Assembly: GCA_964612085.1 (NCBI GenBank)
Contig: CAZTCJ010000016.1
Span: forward strand, 1-58,396
Reading direction: 5' to 3'
Source of the DNA: CAZTCJ01 sp964612085
Lineage (GTDB): Bacteria > Pseudomonadota > Alphaproteobacteria > JAJFIK01
DNA length: 58,396 nucleotides
Below, piece after piece: positions 7,968 through 16,131 of this stretch (within the stretch, counting starts at the first letter, position 1; every line of letters starts with the position of its first letter). Below the pieces are notes generated by a model. That model had not been told where the DNA came from, did not search any database, and saw only the letters and a list, made by a program, of their open reading frames with translations. Both the position numbers and the translations under genes were made by a program.

Positions 7968-8572
7968 GACCCCACTCCTTTTGCTGCGTTTTTGGCGAGA
8001 AGCCGTTCGAGCGCGTCGATACAGGCCTCCCGGTCGAAATCGTCGTGGAACGCACTCAGCACCATCAGGCCGTAGAGCGTTGCGACCAGAACCTGTGCGA
8101 GCGCCTTGGCGTCTTTCGGCTTGGTGTCCGAGGCGAGCAGCCCGGCGAAGCCGTCGATGTGGCGCCTGTCGGTCGCGGCGAGGATCTCGCGGATGGCCGG
8201 CATCGACACTGCATCGCCCATCACGGCGATATCCCCATGGAGCCGCTCGCGCCCTTCTTCGCCGTCGGTAAACTGCATCAGTGTACGCACCACATCGCAG
8301 GCGACTGTGTGGGATGGACGGCCTTTCTCGACGGCATTGCGGGCCTGCGCATAGGTCGTGTCGAAGCCGGTGCGCGGCTGGGCGGCAATCGCCAGGACGA
8401 TCTCTTCCTTGCTGCGGAAATGGCAGTAGAGCCCGCCGATGCTCACGCCGGCCTGTTTGCAGATGTCGCGCATGCTGGTGGCGCGAAAACCGTTGCGGGC
8501 AAAGCAGGCCATGGCGGCGGCGAGCAGGGCCTCGCGGCGTTCGGCCATGGCTTCGGGGCTCAGGGCTGGCAT
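7964..8572 (-). CDS. TetR/AcrR-family transcriptional regulator
   Basis: A 202-residue regulator. The N-terminal helix-turn-helix spans about residues 10-56 (ALLAAAMACFARNGFRATSM followed by ICKQAGVSIGGLYCHFRSKEEI), which is textbook TetR. The C-terminal helical ligand domain is variable. It is the first gene of a two-gene operon with the CPBP protease and overlaps it by four bases. A 34-base palindrome lies immediately upstream of its start and covers its ribosome site, so autorepression is likely. Confidence 0.93.
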   Translation of the reverse strand: MPALSPEAMAERREALLAAAMACFARNGFRATSMRDICKQAGVSIGGLYCHFRSKEEIVLAIAAQPRTGFDTTYAQARNAVEKGRPSHTVACDVVRTLMQFTDGEEGRERLHGDIAVMGDAVSMPAIREILAATDRRHIDGFAGLLASDTKPKDAKALAQVLVATLYGLMVLSAFHDDFDREACIDALERLLAKNAAKGVGS

Positions 8573-8576
8573 GGGA

Positions 8577-8610
8577 CCTCATAAAAAACAATCGTTCGTT
8601 TTTTATGAGG
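8577..8610 (-). promoter_or_regulatory. Palindromic operator, probably for the adjacent TetR
   Basis: A perfect 13-bp inverted repeat (CCTCATAAAAAAC / GTTTTTTATGAGG) is separated by eight bases (AATCGTTC), itself partly symmetric. It starts four bases before the tetR ATG and includes the presumed ribosome site (GAGG on the minus strand). Size and position fit a TetR-family autoregulatory operator; an mRNA hairpin occluding the start would also be possible. Confidence 0.75.
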
Positions 8611-8828
8611 TCAAACGCGGCGCGCGTCAAGCCCGGCCGTCCTTAGGCTTGTCTTGGACATCGGCTTTTCCCGCTGGAGAGGACCGTTTGGATGAGCCCG
8701 GTCACGGCAATCCCGCCGTTCATCCCCTGAAAGACCGCGCCTGATCGCAGGCTGCCCGTGTCCTTATCAAAAAACCGGGAGCGTTTTGTACGTACGCGGG
8801 GGTTTTCAAACCGCGAACAGGGGCCCTT

Positions 8829-8880
8829 GTCCGTAAGCGGACGGGATGGCTGTCCGCAGGCGATCAATCCGCTGGCGGAT
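8829..8880 (+). promoter_or_regulatory. Cluster of palindromic upstream activator sites for the 9027 gene
   Basis: GTCCGTAAGCGGAC (8829-8842), TGTCCGCAGGCGATCA (8851-8866, one good half) and ATCCGCTGGCGGAT (8867-8880). Centres lie about 94, 71 and 56 bases before the -24 element at 8930. The first two distances equal those of the two sites before the paralogous gene at 9787. The 8644-8828 stretch upstream holds no gene, only a GC hairpin around 8800. Confidence 0.65.
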
Positions 8881-8929
8881 AGTTCAGGCGGATTTATATA
8901 ACTGCATGTTTCTATTGATTTTTCATGGC

Positions 8930-8945
8930 TGGCACGGCGGTTGCC
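8930..8945 (+). promoter_or_regulatory. Sigma-54 (-24/-12) promoter
   Basis: TGGCACGGCGGTTGCC is an almost perfect sigma-54 element (TGGCACG-N4-TTGC) with GG-N10-GC spacing. Transcription should start near 8956, giving a leader of about 70 bases. Flanking bases are also shared with the promoter at 9719: TTTTTCATG occurs upstream of both. Confidence 0.85.
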
Positions 8946-9026
8946 TAGAGTAACCTTGTCCGCGCCACGGGGCGGGCCGACGGGACAGGAGGTCCCGCGC
9001 AACTGTGAAATGCCAAGGAGACTGTC

Positions 9027-9326
9027 ATGAAGACCAAGGCCTTGTTGATTGCCGCTACCGCGTTCACCCTGACGGCCGCTGCCGTGCCTGCGGCGACGGC
9101 GTCCGATGCACCGTTCGGCGTGTCCATGACCACCGAAGCGATGGGCCGGACTCAGGCCATGCGCACCCTGAAGGCGTATTTCCGCGATCGCGGCCGCGAT
9201 GTGAAGATCGCCCGCACCTGGACGAAAGGCGACACGTTCTATGCCGACGTGCATCGCCGCCGGGGCGGCCGGATCGGTACCTATGCCATCGATCTCGACT
9301 CCGGGCGCATCAAGCGCGTGAAGTAA
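9027..9326 (+). CDS. Small secreted PepSY-like protein (paralogue 1)
   Basis: A 99-residue protein with a clear Sec signal peptide (about 1-25, ending in VPAATAS). The mature part of about 73 residues is basic and ends in GTYAIDLDSGRIKRVK. The TWTKGD..YA core and D-x-x-[ST]-G-[KR]-I-K-R-V-K ending are shared with the second paralogue at 9787. The ending resembles the last strand of PepSY domains (inference only). It has an AAGGAG ribosome site, its own sigma-54 promoter and its own terminator, so it is a single-gene unit. Export to the periplasm is likely; function unknown. Confidence 0.9.
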   Translation: MKTKALLIAATAFTLTAAAVPAATASDAPFGVSMTTEAMGRTQAMRTLKAYFRDRGRDVKIARTWTKGDTFYADVHRRRGGRIGTYAIDLDSGRIKRVK

Positions 9327-9383
9327 GATCCTCCGAGGAGCGGGCGCGCTGTATTCAGCCACCAGTTGCGCCTGCCGTCGGAT

Positions 9384-9416
9384 GGGCCGCTCTCCAAAAG
9401 AGGGCGGCCCTTTTTT
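9384..9416 (+). terminator. Rho-independent terminator of the 9027 gene
   Basis: GGGCCGC (9384-9390) pairs with GCGGCCC (9404-9410), with further CTCT/AGAG pairing inside, followed by six T. It lies 58 bases after the stop codon. Confidence 0.9.
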
Positions 9417-9616
9417 GTGCGTGACGATCAAGAATGCTCCTTCAACAGAGTATGATCTAAAATCTTGATCCTCAAGAAGCGCCGGCCCCGGGGTTTTCGC
9501 TGTTGAGCCGATAGCCGGCCCATTCATCGCGAATATCATGCGCTTGATGATAAATACTCTTGATACAAAGCGTTTTCGTCTTTATCTTTAGTCCATGGTA
9601 CGATGTGATGATCGTA

Positions 9617-9654
9617 CTGTCCGTAAGCAGACAGAGTCTTGTCCGCTAGCGGAC
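9617..9654 (+). promoter_or_regulatory. Paired palindromic upstream activator sites for the 9787 gene
   Basis: CTGTCCGTAAGCAGACAG (9617-9634) and the perfect palindrome GTCCGCTAGCGGAC (9641-9654). Centres are 22 bases apart and about 93 and 71 bases before the -24 element at 9719, matching the paralogous 8930 promoter to within a base. The rest of 9417-9616 holds no gene; it is comparatively AT-rich. Confidence 0.7.
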
Positions 9655-9718
9655 GGATAGGCTGTGGTTCCATCGCCTGCCGTCACCTAAGTCATTGTTT
9701 TTCATGTAAAATACGCTC

Positions 9719-9734
9719 TGGCATGGCGCTTGCC
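9719..9734 (+). promoter_or_regulatory. Sigma-54 (-24/-12) promoter
   Basis: TGGCATGGCGCTTGCC has correct GG-N10-GC spacing and differs from the 8930 element at only three positions. The predicted start is near 9745, giving a leader of about 42 bases to the ATG at 9787. Confidence 0.82.
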
Positions 9735-9786
9735 TCGTATGCGGACGGCCCTCGCGGCCTTGACACAACACGCCACGGAGAACGTC

Positions 9787-10098
9787 ATGACCATGAAGAC
9801 ACGGATGATCGCTGCCGCCGCCCTGTTCCTATCCGCTGTAACGGCTCCGGCCGTCACGCCGGCGGCCGCTGCCCCCGCCAATGCGCTTGAAGCGGCGGTG
9901 ACCGTTGAGGCCATGAGCCGGGTGGAAGCCCGCCGCGCCTTGCGCGCTTATTTGAGGGACAAGCGCGGCAATCTAAGAATCCAGAAGACCTGGACGAAAG
10001 ACGGCGTCCTTTACGCCCGAGTCAAGAGCATGGGCGGTGTCCGTTCGGCGACCTACGCGGTCGATATGGAGACCGGCAAGATCAAGCGGGTCAAATGA
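9787..10098 (+). CDS. Small secreted PepSY-like protein (paralogue 2)
   Basis: A 103-residue protein with a signal peptide (about 1-30, ending in PAAAAPA). Mature region: EAMSRVEARRALRAYLRD, then QKTWTKDGVLYARVK, ending in ATYAVDMETGKIKRVK. It aligns without large gaps to paralogue 1 at 9027 (EAM.R..A.R.L.AY.RD, TWTK, TYA.D..[ST]GKIKRVK). The ATG at 9787 was chosen because it starts the signal peptide and has a CGGAG site; longer in-frame starts overlap the promoter. It has its own sigma-54 promoter and strong terminator. Function unknown. Confidence 0.9.
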   Translation: MTMKTRMIAAAALFLSAVTAPAVTPAAAAPANALEAAVTVEAMSRVEARRALRAYLRDKRGNLRIQKTWTKDGVLYARVKSMGGVRSATYAVDMETGKIKRVK

Positions 10099-10125
10099 TC
10101 CGCCACGGGATGGACCGGTACAGAC

Positions 10126-10158
10126 GAAGGCCGCCCGTTCGGGCGGCCTTCGCTTTTT
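10126..10158 (+). terminator. Rho-independent terminator of the 9787 gene
   Basis: A perfect 11-bp stem (GAAGGCCGCCC / GGGCGGCCTTC, loop GTTC) followed by GCTTTTT. It sits between convergent genes, and the hairpin could also slow transcription from the ABC transporter side. Confidence 0.92.
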
Positions 10159-10177
10159 GGTTTGTTCAGCGCGCCTC

Positions 10178-11956
10178 TTACGCGCTCATGGCCATATCGG
10201 CGTTCTGAGTCAGGTAGAGCATGCGGTACTGGCCATTGGCCTTGGCCATCAGTTCCGCATGGGTGCCCTGTTCGACCACCGAGCCGCCGGAGAAGACCAG
10301 GATCCGGTCCACCGCCTGGATCGTGGACAAGCGGTGGGCGATCAGGATCGTGGTCCGGCCTTTCATCAGCTCTTCGATCGCTTCCTGGATGTGCCGTTCC
10401 GTCACCGAGTCGAGGCTCGAGGTCGCCTCGTCCAGGATCAGGATCGGCGCATCCGCCAGGAAGGCCCGGGCGATGGCCACTCTCTGGCGTTCGCCGCCCG
10501 AGAGCTTGACGCCCCGCTCACCGACCATGGTGTCATAGCCGTCTTTGAGCGAGCGGATGAACTCGTCCGCATGGGCCTTGGCTGCCGCCCATTCGATCTC
10601 CGCCTGGCTGGCGTCCGGCCGTCCGTAGGCGATGTTTTCGCCCAGCGAGCGGTGGAACAGGATCGGATCCTGCGGCACCAGCGCGATCGCCTTGCGCAAC
10701 GACTCCTGGGTGACCTGCCGGACGTTCTGACCGTCGATTAGGACGGCCCCGGCATTCACGTCGTGAAGACGCTGCACCAGCTTGACGAAGGTGCTCTTGC
10801 CCGAACCCGATTTGCCCACCAGGGCCACTTTCTCGCCCGGCGCGATGTCGAGCGAGAAGTCCTGATAGACCGGGACCGGCTGGTTGGCATAGCCGAACAC
10901 GACCTGATCGAACCGGATCCGTCCTTTTCCGGGGACGAACTGTTTCGCGTCAGGCTCGTCGGCGACTCCCAGAGGCATGTCGCGAAAGTCCACCACATCC
11001 TCGATATCGTTGATCGACTGCTGGAGATGGCGCATATGCATGCCCAGCTCCCGCAAATAGCCGTTCAACATCAAATACATGGTGAGCACCGTCGTGACCT
11101 GGCCGGGCGTGGCTTGGCCTTGGGACCAGAACCACAAGGCCAGCGCCAGAAGGCCGCCTTGCATGATCAGCAGGACAACGAATTGCCCGCCCATCGTGTT
11201 CACATGCCGGCCCCAGGACCGGATGGTGTGATGCCGCCAGCGCTCGAGCTGATCGACGGTGCGCGCCTCTTCCCGCCGTTCGGCCGCGAACGCCTTGATC
11301 GTGGCGTTGCAGGTGACCGCATCGGCGAGCACGCCCGTCAGCCGGGAGTCCTCTTCGGCGAAGAGCTTGTTCGCCGGTGCCACATACCAGCTCGCCATCG
11401 CATAGTTGGCCGCGATATAGACCACGAGCGACACACTGACGAACAGACCCATCACCGGCCATTGCAAGGCCAGCACGACGGCCATGCCGATGGTCAGGAT
11501 ACCGGTCGGCAGGAAGCCGTAGACCAGGGTGTCTCCGAAGAGATCCATGGCCCACATGCCGCGCGTCATCTTGCGCACCGTCGCGCCCGCGAAATTGTTC
11601 GCGTGCCATTCGGTGCTGAAGCGCTGGGTCCGGACGAACGCATCCTGCACGAGCTTGGCCATGCAGGTGCTGGCCAGTTTCGCCCAGACATGGTCCTTCA
11701 GGACATGCGCCAGATAGGCGATGAAGATCACACCGATCATAAGGCCGAGCGTCCAGATGGCCGGCTCGAGCCCTTGTCCTTCGGTGGCGATGGCGTCGAT
11801 CAGCCGGCCCGCCAGCACGGGCTGCAGAAGCTGCGCGCCCGTGCCGATCAGCAGGCCGGCGATGACACCGGCCAAGGAACCCGGATAGTACTGCCAATAG
11901 CTCCAGGTGAAGGCCAAGACACGCCGGAACGTGATTCTTTGCTGTTTTTGAGTCAT
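10178..11956 (-). CDS. ABC exporter, fused permease-ATPase
   Basis: A 592-residue half-transporter of the type I (ABCB-like) export class. Six membrane segments lie in about residues 20-300. The nucleotide-binding domain has Walker A GKSGSGKST (381-389), signature LSGGERQ (485-491), Walker B ILILDE (505-510) and H-loop His541. All ATPase residues are intact, so it probably works as a homodimer. The substrate cannot be told from sequence; relatives export lipids, peptides or drugs. It is a single gene facing the sigma-54 gene pair, with 420 bases of gene-free DNA upstream. Confidence 0.95.
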   Translation of the reverse strand: MTQKQQRITFRRVLAFTWSYWQYYPGSLAGVIAGLLIGTGAQLLQPVLAGRLIDAIATEGQGLEPAIWTLGLMIGVIFIAYLAHVLKDHVWAKLASTCMAKLVQDAFVRTQRFSTEWHANNFAGATVRKMTRGMWAMDLFGDTLVYGFLPTGILTIGMAVVLALQWPVMGLFVSVSLVVYIAANYAMASWYVAPANKLFAEEDSRLTGVLADAVTCNATIKAFAAERREEARTVDQLERWRHHTIRSWGRHVNTMGGQFVVLLIMQGGLLALALWFWSQGQATPGQVTTVLTMYLMLNGYLRELGMHMRHLQQSINDIEDVVDFRDMPLGVADEPDAKQFVPGKGRIRFDQVVFGYANQPVPVYQDFSLDIAPGEKVALVGKSGSGKSTFVKLVQRLHDVNAGAVLIDGQNVRQVTQESLRKAIALVPQDPILFHRSLGENIAYGRPDASQAEIEWAAAKAHADEFIRSLKDGYDTMVGERGVKLSGGERQRVAIARAFLADAPILILDEATSSLDSVTERHIQEAIEELMKGRTTILIAHRLSTIQAVDRILVFSGGSVVEQGTHAELMAKANGQYRMLYLTQNADMAMSA

Positions 11957-12378
11957 GTGTCCTTGCGCCGTGCGTCACGCAGCGGCGCCCTCTCTCGGTA
12001 TAAGGCATGGGTGAACCGGGAGATCCGGAAAGGCGATCCGTCCGTTACCGCCCCGAAGCGGTCAGCATCGGAGACGGTCGGTAGGCCAATCATCGCCGGA
12101 TCATGGGATGCGGCGGCGTTGACGGATGGATTGGGAAGGGCGGATTGCGATGCCCGGACCTGTTTTGCCCGGGCGGCGGCCTGTTACAGGAGCCAGACCC
12201 GGGAACCGAAATAAGGCAATTTCATTCGGTTTCCCTCATGGTGATGAATATATCCGCTTCAAGTGACGGGCGGGCAGAATGCCACAGGTTCCCCACGGAT
12301 CAAGCGGAAAATGAAAAAAAGTCGCACCCCATGCGGATCTGCGGCCCAAAGGCCACAGTTTTCCTCAGCCCTAGGCGC
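11957..12378. other. Gene-free stretch between the ABC exporter and the acyltransferase
   Basis: About 420 bases hold no convincing coding sequence. An open frame crosses it but lacks a ribosome site and is an extension of the exporter's antisense. It must carry the exporter's promoter. On the minus strand a short hairpin (CGCA-TGGGG-TGCG) followed by seven T near 12310-12335 may be a weak terminator for the acyltransferase gene. Confidence 0.4.
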
Positions 12379-13278
12379 TTATCGGCCGAGAGCGTAGGTA
12401 TGCGCGCGCAGAAAGGCGGCGAGCTCGGCCCGGTCGCTCATATGCTGAAGATCAGCAAACGGAAGGGGCGCGCCGATCCGCACGTCGATATCCGTGCCGA
12501 TCCGATCGTGCACTTCCTTGAACAGGAGCGAGATCCGCAGCGTATAGCTCAGACGGCTGGCGATCTGAAACAGGCGGCTGTTCTGGCCCGCGAAAAAGAC
12601 CGGCAGAACATCGGCTTCGGCCTCCTGGATCAGCCGGGAGGTAAACGGCTTCCACTCCGGATCCTCGGCCCGGCCGAAGGGCGATTTCGCTGTGGAGACC
12701 GTGCCGCCGGGGAAGATCACCACCACGCCGCCGTTTTTCAGGAGCGCGCGGGCATCGGCCCGGGATTTCAGATTGGTGCGGGTCGCCTCGCGGGTTTCCG
12801 CGAAATCGATCGGCAGCAGATAGGGCCTCAGTTCCGGCGCCCGGTAGAGCACGCTGTTGGTCAGGATCTTGAAATCCGGGCGGACCTTGGAGATCAGCCA
12901 GCTCAGAACGATGCCGTCGAGCACGCCGAAGGGGTGATTGGCCACCACCACGAGCGGCCCGTCCTTGGGCGCGGCTTCAAGCGCCTCATCGCAATAGCGC
13001 ACATCGAGCGCCAGATAGCGGATCGCCGCGTCCCAGAAGCTTTCGTCCTCGCGCGGGTCGTCCCGGTTCTGCAGATACATGCGTTTCAGGCGCGGCTGTC
13101 CGGTCGCGCGCTCCACCGCCCGGATCAGCATGCGCTTCATGCGCCCGTCTTCGGGCGAGGCGTAGCTGAAATAGGGCAGGCCGCTTTCGTCCGTTTCCGG
13201 GTCCTCGAACGCACAGACGGGCGGGGCCTGCAAAGCAGGCGGATGGGGCAGCGTTTCTGTATCCAGGCGGGGCACCAT
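12379..13278 (-). CDS. Lysophospholipid acyltransferase family protein
   Basis: A 299-residue PlsC-like acyltransferase. The catalytic motif is NHPFGVLD (114-121), the H-x5-D variant seen in the hemolysin/OlsA-like subgroup of LPLATs rather than the usual H-x4-D. VVIFPGGTVS further on corresponds to the FPEGT substrate-binding block. The N-terminal 75 residues are charged and unassigned. It would transfer an acyl chain to a lyso-lipid at the inner membrane, with ornithine-lipid or phosphatidate synthesis both possible. ATG is preceded by GAGGAG. Single gene; no lipid-synthesis partner next to it. Confidence 0.87.
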   Translation of the reverse strand: MVPRLDTETLPHPPALQAPPVCAFEDPETDESGLPYFSYASPEDGRMKRMLIRAVERATGQPRLKRMYLQNRDDPREDESFWDAAIRYLALDVRYCDEALEAAPKDGPLVVVANHPFGVLDGIVLSWLISKVRPDFKILTNSVLYRAPELRPYLLPIDFAETREATRTNLKSRADARALLKNGGVVVIFPGGTVSTAKSPFGRAEDPEWKPFTSRLIQEAEADVLPVFFAGQNSRLFQIASRLSYTLRISLLFKEVHDRIGTDIDVRIGAPLPFADLQHMSDRAELAAFLRAHTYALGR

Positions 13279-13416
13279 TCGACGGTCACTCCTCGCAATC
13301 GTTTTTGTCTTTCAACAGCAAGCCATGTTCGCGCGGTGTTTGGAAGTCTTTCCTTTTCAAGAAAGGGATAACTGAGTGTTACGATTTGTCAGGAGGGAAT
13401 CTTACGTCCCATAAGA

Positions 13417-13446
13417 AACGCCCGGCCAGCGTGTGGTCCGGGCGTT
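13417..13446 (-). terminator. Rho-independent terminator of the 13482 gene
   Basis: A nine-base-pair stem AACGCCCGG / CCGGGCGTT with a 12-base loop. On the minus strand it is followed by TCTTAT, a modest U-rich tail. It lies 35 bases after the stop of the minus-strand gene at 13482. Confidence 0.6.
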
Positions 13447-13481
13447 CCGATACTTTGTCAGGTTATAACGGAAAGATCGTT

Positions 13482-14033
13482 TTACTCAGTCATCCGCGTC
13501 TCGTTCTCACCGTCTTCTCCTTCACCGGCGGGGCTGAGAGCCTGGATGTAGCCTTCCTCGTCAGCCTCGATCTCGTCCATCTCGTCGTCTTCGCCCTTGC
13601 GCTGCTCCACCACAAAGCGGGCATGCTCAAGGCTTTCCACGCGCTCCACATCGGTCACGAAGCAAAACCGGCTGCGGCGGAACAGCAGGCGGTCGCCCGC
13701 AAAGCCGCACAAATCCGGACCGAAGCGGGTAAAGGGCTTGAGGCCGATGGCGAAGCGCAGGCCGATGCAATCGCCCGCGACCGTCAGCAGAAAGGCCCGG
13801 CGGCGCGTCTCATACAGCACCACATGGCGGTTATCGATCACCGAGAAATTGCGGACCCGGCGAATGTTCACGCATTGGCGCCGGGGTTCCGGCCAGTCGG
13901 CCCGTTCTTCGGCCGCTTTTTCGTCTGTTTCGGTTTCGGCCCGTGCCTGATCCGGCGCCATGCTCAATGCGAAAGCAGTGAGAACGAAGCCGAGAAAGAA
14001 CACGCGCATATGGAGAAAGGTTTGCTTTATCAT
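13482..14033 (-). CDS. Secreted protein, resembles DUF6491 family
   Basis: A 183-residue protein with a signal peptide (about 1-32 from the chosen ATG, ending in DQARA). The mature part has CVNIRRVRNFSVIDNRHVVLYE, then FLLTVAGDCIGL and DLCGFAGD, a Cys pattern like the DUF6491 periplasmic family; I am moderately sure of that link. The last 40 residues are very acidic (Glu/Asp-rich) and probably disordered. The ATG at 14033 was chosen because it has an AGGC site and starts directly before the signal peptide; a GTG at 14060 is the alternative. Function unknown. Confidence 0.75.
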   Translation of the reverse strand: MIKQTFLHMRVFFLGFVLTAFALSMAPDQARAETETDEKAAEERADWPEPRRQCVNIRRVRNFSVIDNRHVVLYETRRRAFLLTVAGDCIGLRFAIGLKPFTRFGPDLCGFAGDRLLFRRSRFCFVTDVERVESLEHARFVVEQRKGEDDEMDEIEADEEGYIQALSPAGEGEDGENETRMTE

Positions 14034-14153
14034 GGCGTTTTGCCTCATGAATGGTCGCACTCAAGTTTAGGACAAGGCCCCGTCCCAAAGCGGCGGGGCG
14101 GCCCATAGACTAACGGCATTCCGGGGAAACGGCATACTCACGGCGGCGTCACG

Positions 14154-15380
14154 ATGATCACATTTGGCGATATTCAGACCGCCCACGGGGCGATCCGCGA
14201 TCAGATTGTCGACACGCCGTGTTTGAAATCCGACACGCTGTCGGCGGTGTTCGGCGCCGCGATCTATCTGAAATTCGAGAATCTTCAGTTCACCGCTTCC
14301 TTTAAGGAGCGGGGCGCGCTCAACAAGCTGCTGCATCTGTCCGCCCAGGAGCGGCAAAAAGGCGTCATCGCCATGTCGGCGGGCAATCATGCCCAAAGCC
14401 TGGCCTATCACGCCCAGCGGCTCGGTATTCCGGCGACCATCGTCATGCCGAAAGCGACCCCTTACGTCAAAATCCGTCAGACCGCGCATTTCGGCGCCAA
14501 GGTCATTCTGGAAGGCCAGACGCTCGCCGATGCCGCCGATTTCGCCCATGTGATGGCGGAGCGGGACGGGCTGACCTTCGTTCATCCGTATGACGACGAT
14601 CACGTGATCGCCGGGCAGGGAACGATCGCCGTTGAAATGCTGAATGCGATCCGCGATCTGGATATCCTGATCGTGCCGGTGGGCGGCGGCGGCATGATCG
14701 GCGGCATGGCCGTCGCGGCGAAAGCTTTGCGGCCGGACATTCACATTATCGGCGTCGAGGCGGCGCTTTATCCATCCCTCCATGCGGCGCTCAACGGCAC
14801 CAACGCGGAGTGCGGCGGCAACAGTATCGCCGAAGGGATCGCGGTCAAGCGGGTGGGGCAGCGCAATCTGGCCTTGGCCCGTCAGTATGTGGACGATGTG
14901 GTCGTGGTCAGCGAAACTGAGCTGGAACGGGCCATCTATATGCTTCTGACCATCGAAAAGACGGTGGTGGAAGGGGCGGGCGGCGCGGGCCTGGCCGCCG
15001 TCATCGCCAATCAGGAATTTTTCCGGGGCAAGAAAGTCGGCATACCGCTGTGCGGCGGCAATATCGATCCGCGCCTTTTGGCTTCGGTGATCACGCGGGA
15101 ACTGATGCGGGAAGGCCGCATCGCGCGTTTCGGCGTCGATGTGGCGGATTCGCCCGGCCAGCTCGCCAGGGTGGCGGGCATTGTGGGGGATTACGGCTGC
15201 AGCGTCATCGAGGTTTTTCACCACAGGCTGTCGCTCGACATGTCGGCGAAGCACACCATGCTGGAAATGATGATCGAGGCGCGCGACCAGGTGCAGGTGG
15301 CCGAGATTATCGAGCGCCTGCGCTCGGAAGGCTTCACGGTCAAGACCGATAACACGCCCCAGCATCCCGAACTTCCCTGA
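14154..15380 (+). CDS. ilvA: Threonine ammonia-lyase (threonine dehydratase)
   Basis: A 408-residue PLP enzyme that deaminates L-threonine to 2-oxobutanoate, the first step of isoleucine synthesis or a threonine catabolic step. Fold type II signature: TASFKERGA with PLP-binding Lys51. The phosphate-binding glycine loop is VPVGGGGMIGG (about 176-186). Residues about 325-408 form a single ACT domain (IARFGVDVADSPGQLARV), so allosteric control is likely. Length fits the short ACT-containing type. It is first of a probable plus-strand run with the CDP-alcohol transferase 24 bases downstream. The biosynthetic (IlvA) and catabolic (TdcB) roles cannot be separated here. Confidence 0.92.
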   Translation: MITFGDIQTAHGAIRDQIVDTPCLKSDTLSAVFGAAIYLKFENLQFTASFKERGALNKLLHLSAQERQKGVIAMSAGNHAQSLAYHAQRLGIPATIVMPKATPYVKIRQTAHFGAKVILEGQTLADAADFAHVMAERDGLTFVHPYDDDHVIAGQGTIAVEMLNAIRDLDILIVPVGGGGMIGGMAVAAKALRPDIHIIGVEAALYPSLHAALNGTNAECGGNSIAEGIAVKRVGQRNLALARQYVDDVVVVSETELERAIYMLLTIEKTVVEGAGGAGLAAVIANQEFFRGKKVGIPLCGGNIDPRLLASVITRELMREGRIARFGVDVADSPGQLARVAGIVGDYGCSVIEVFHHRLSLDMSAKHTMLEMMIEARDQVQVAEIIERLRSEGFTVKTDNTPQHPELP

Positions 15381-15404
15381 CACAGATCAATAAGGGGTCT
15401 TCCG

Positions 15405-16049
15405 ATGCTCGATGCATCCATGCGCCGCTATATCGACGGGCCGCTGGCGAAAGCCGCCACGGTTTTCGTCCGTATGGGGATCTCGGCGAGCGCGGTGACG
15501 GTCGCGGGCTTCGGCATCGGGCTCTTGGCGGTCCTGGCTTTGTCCCAAGGCGCTTATCTGCTCGGCCTCGCTCTGATCGTCATCAACCGGATCATGGACG
15601 GCCTCGACGGCGCCATTGCCCGCCAGACAAGGCTCTCCGATGTGGGCGGCTTTCTCGATATCGTTCTCGATTTCATTTTCTACGCCGGCGTCGTGTTCGG
15701 CATGACGGTGAGCCAGCCGGAAAATGCTCTTTATGGGGCGTTTCTGCTGTGGAGCTTCATGGGTCCCGCAGCCACTTTCCTCGCTTATGCGATCCTGGCC
15801 GCCAAATACAATGTCACCACCGAAATCCGGGGCTCGAAATCGCTTTACTATCTGGGCGGCCTGACCGAGGGCACCGAGACGATCATCACCTTCGTGCTGT
15901 TTTGCCTGTTTCCGGCCTGGTTCCCGGTCATATGCGTCGTATACGGCGTGATGTGCTGGATCACCACGCTGACGCGGATCCTGGCAGCGGTGCGCACCTT
16001 CGGCCGCGACAAACCGGCGCCGGACGCCTTGGGCGGCAATGGTCCGTAA
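15405..16049 (+). CDS. CDP-alcohol phosphatidyltransferase family protein
   Basis: A 214-residue integral membrane enzyme with about five to six hydrophobic segments. The family active-site motif is complete: D65-x2-D68-G69-x2-A72-R73, then G81-x3-D85-x3-D89. These acids bind the two metal ions that catalyse transfer of a phosphatidyl or similar group from a CDP-linked lipid to an alcohol. The acceptor cannot be told from sequence; PgsA, PssA and cardiolipin-synthase-like enzymes all share the motif. It follows ilvA by 24 bases and has an AGGGG site. Probably cotranscribed with its neighbours. Confidence 0.93.
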   Translation: MLDASMRRYIDGPLAKAATVFVRMGISASAVTVAGFGIGLLAVLALSQGAYLLGLALIVINRIMDGLDGAIARQTRLSDVGGFLDIVLDFIFYAGVVFGMTVSQPENALYGAFLLWSFMGPAATFLAYAILAAKYNVTTEIRGSKSLYYLGGLTEGTETIITFVLFCLFPAWFPVICVVYGVMCWITTLTRILAAVRTFGRDKPAPDALGGNGP

Positions 16050-16131
16050 GGCGTGCCCACCCCTTTTCGTGCCGCGCGCGGGACGTATAGTCTTTTCCAG
16101 CGGAGCATAGGGCTCTGAAGGACGGGTTTTG

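Noticed and set aside
6969..8630. 553-residue frame that would join tetR-region sequence to the CPBP protease
   Set aside because: The N-terminal part is the out-of-frame shadow of tetR; a clear ribosome site and ATG at 7967 mark the true start.
8643..9539. 298-residue minus-strand ORF
   Set aside because: It runs antisense through the real secreted gene at 9027 and its promoter; no ribosome site or family features.
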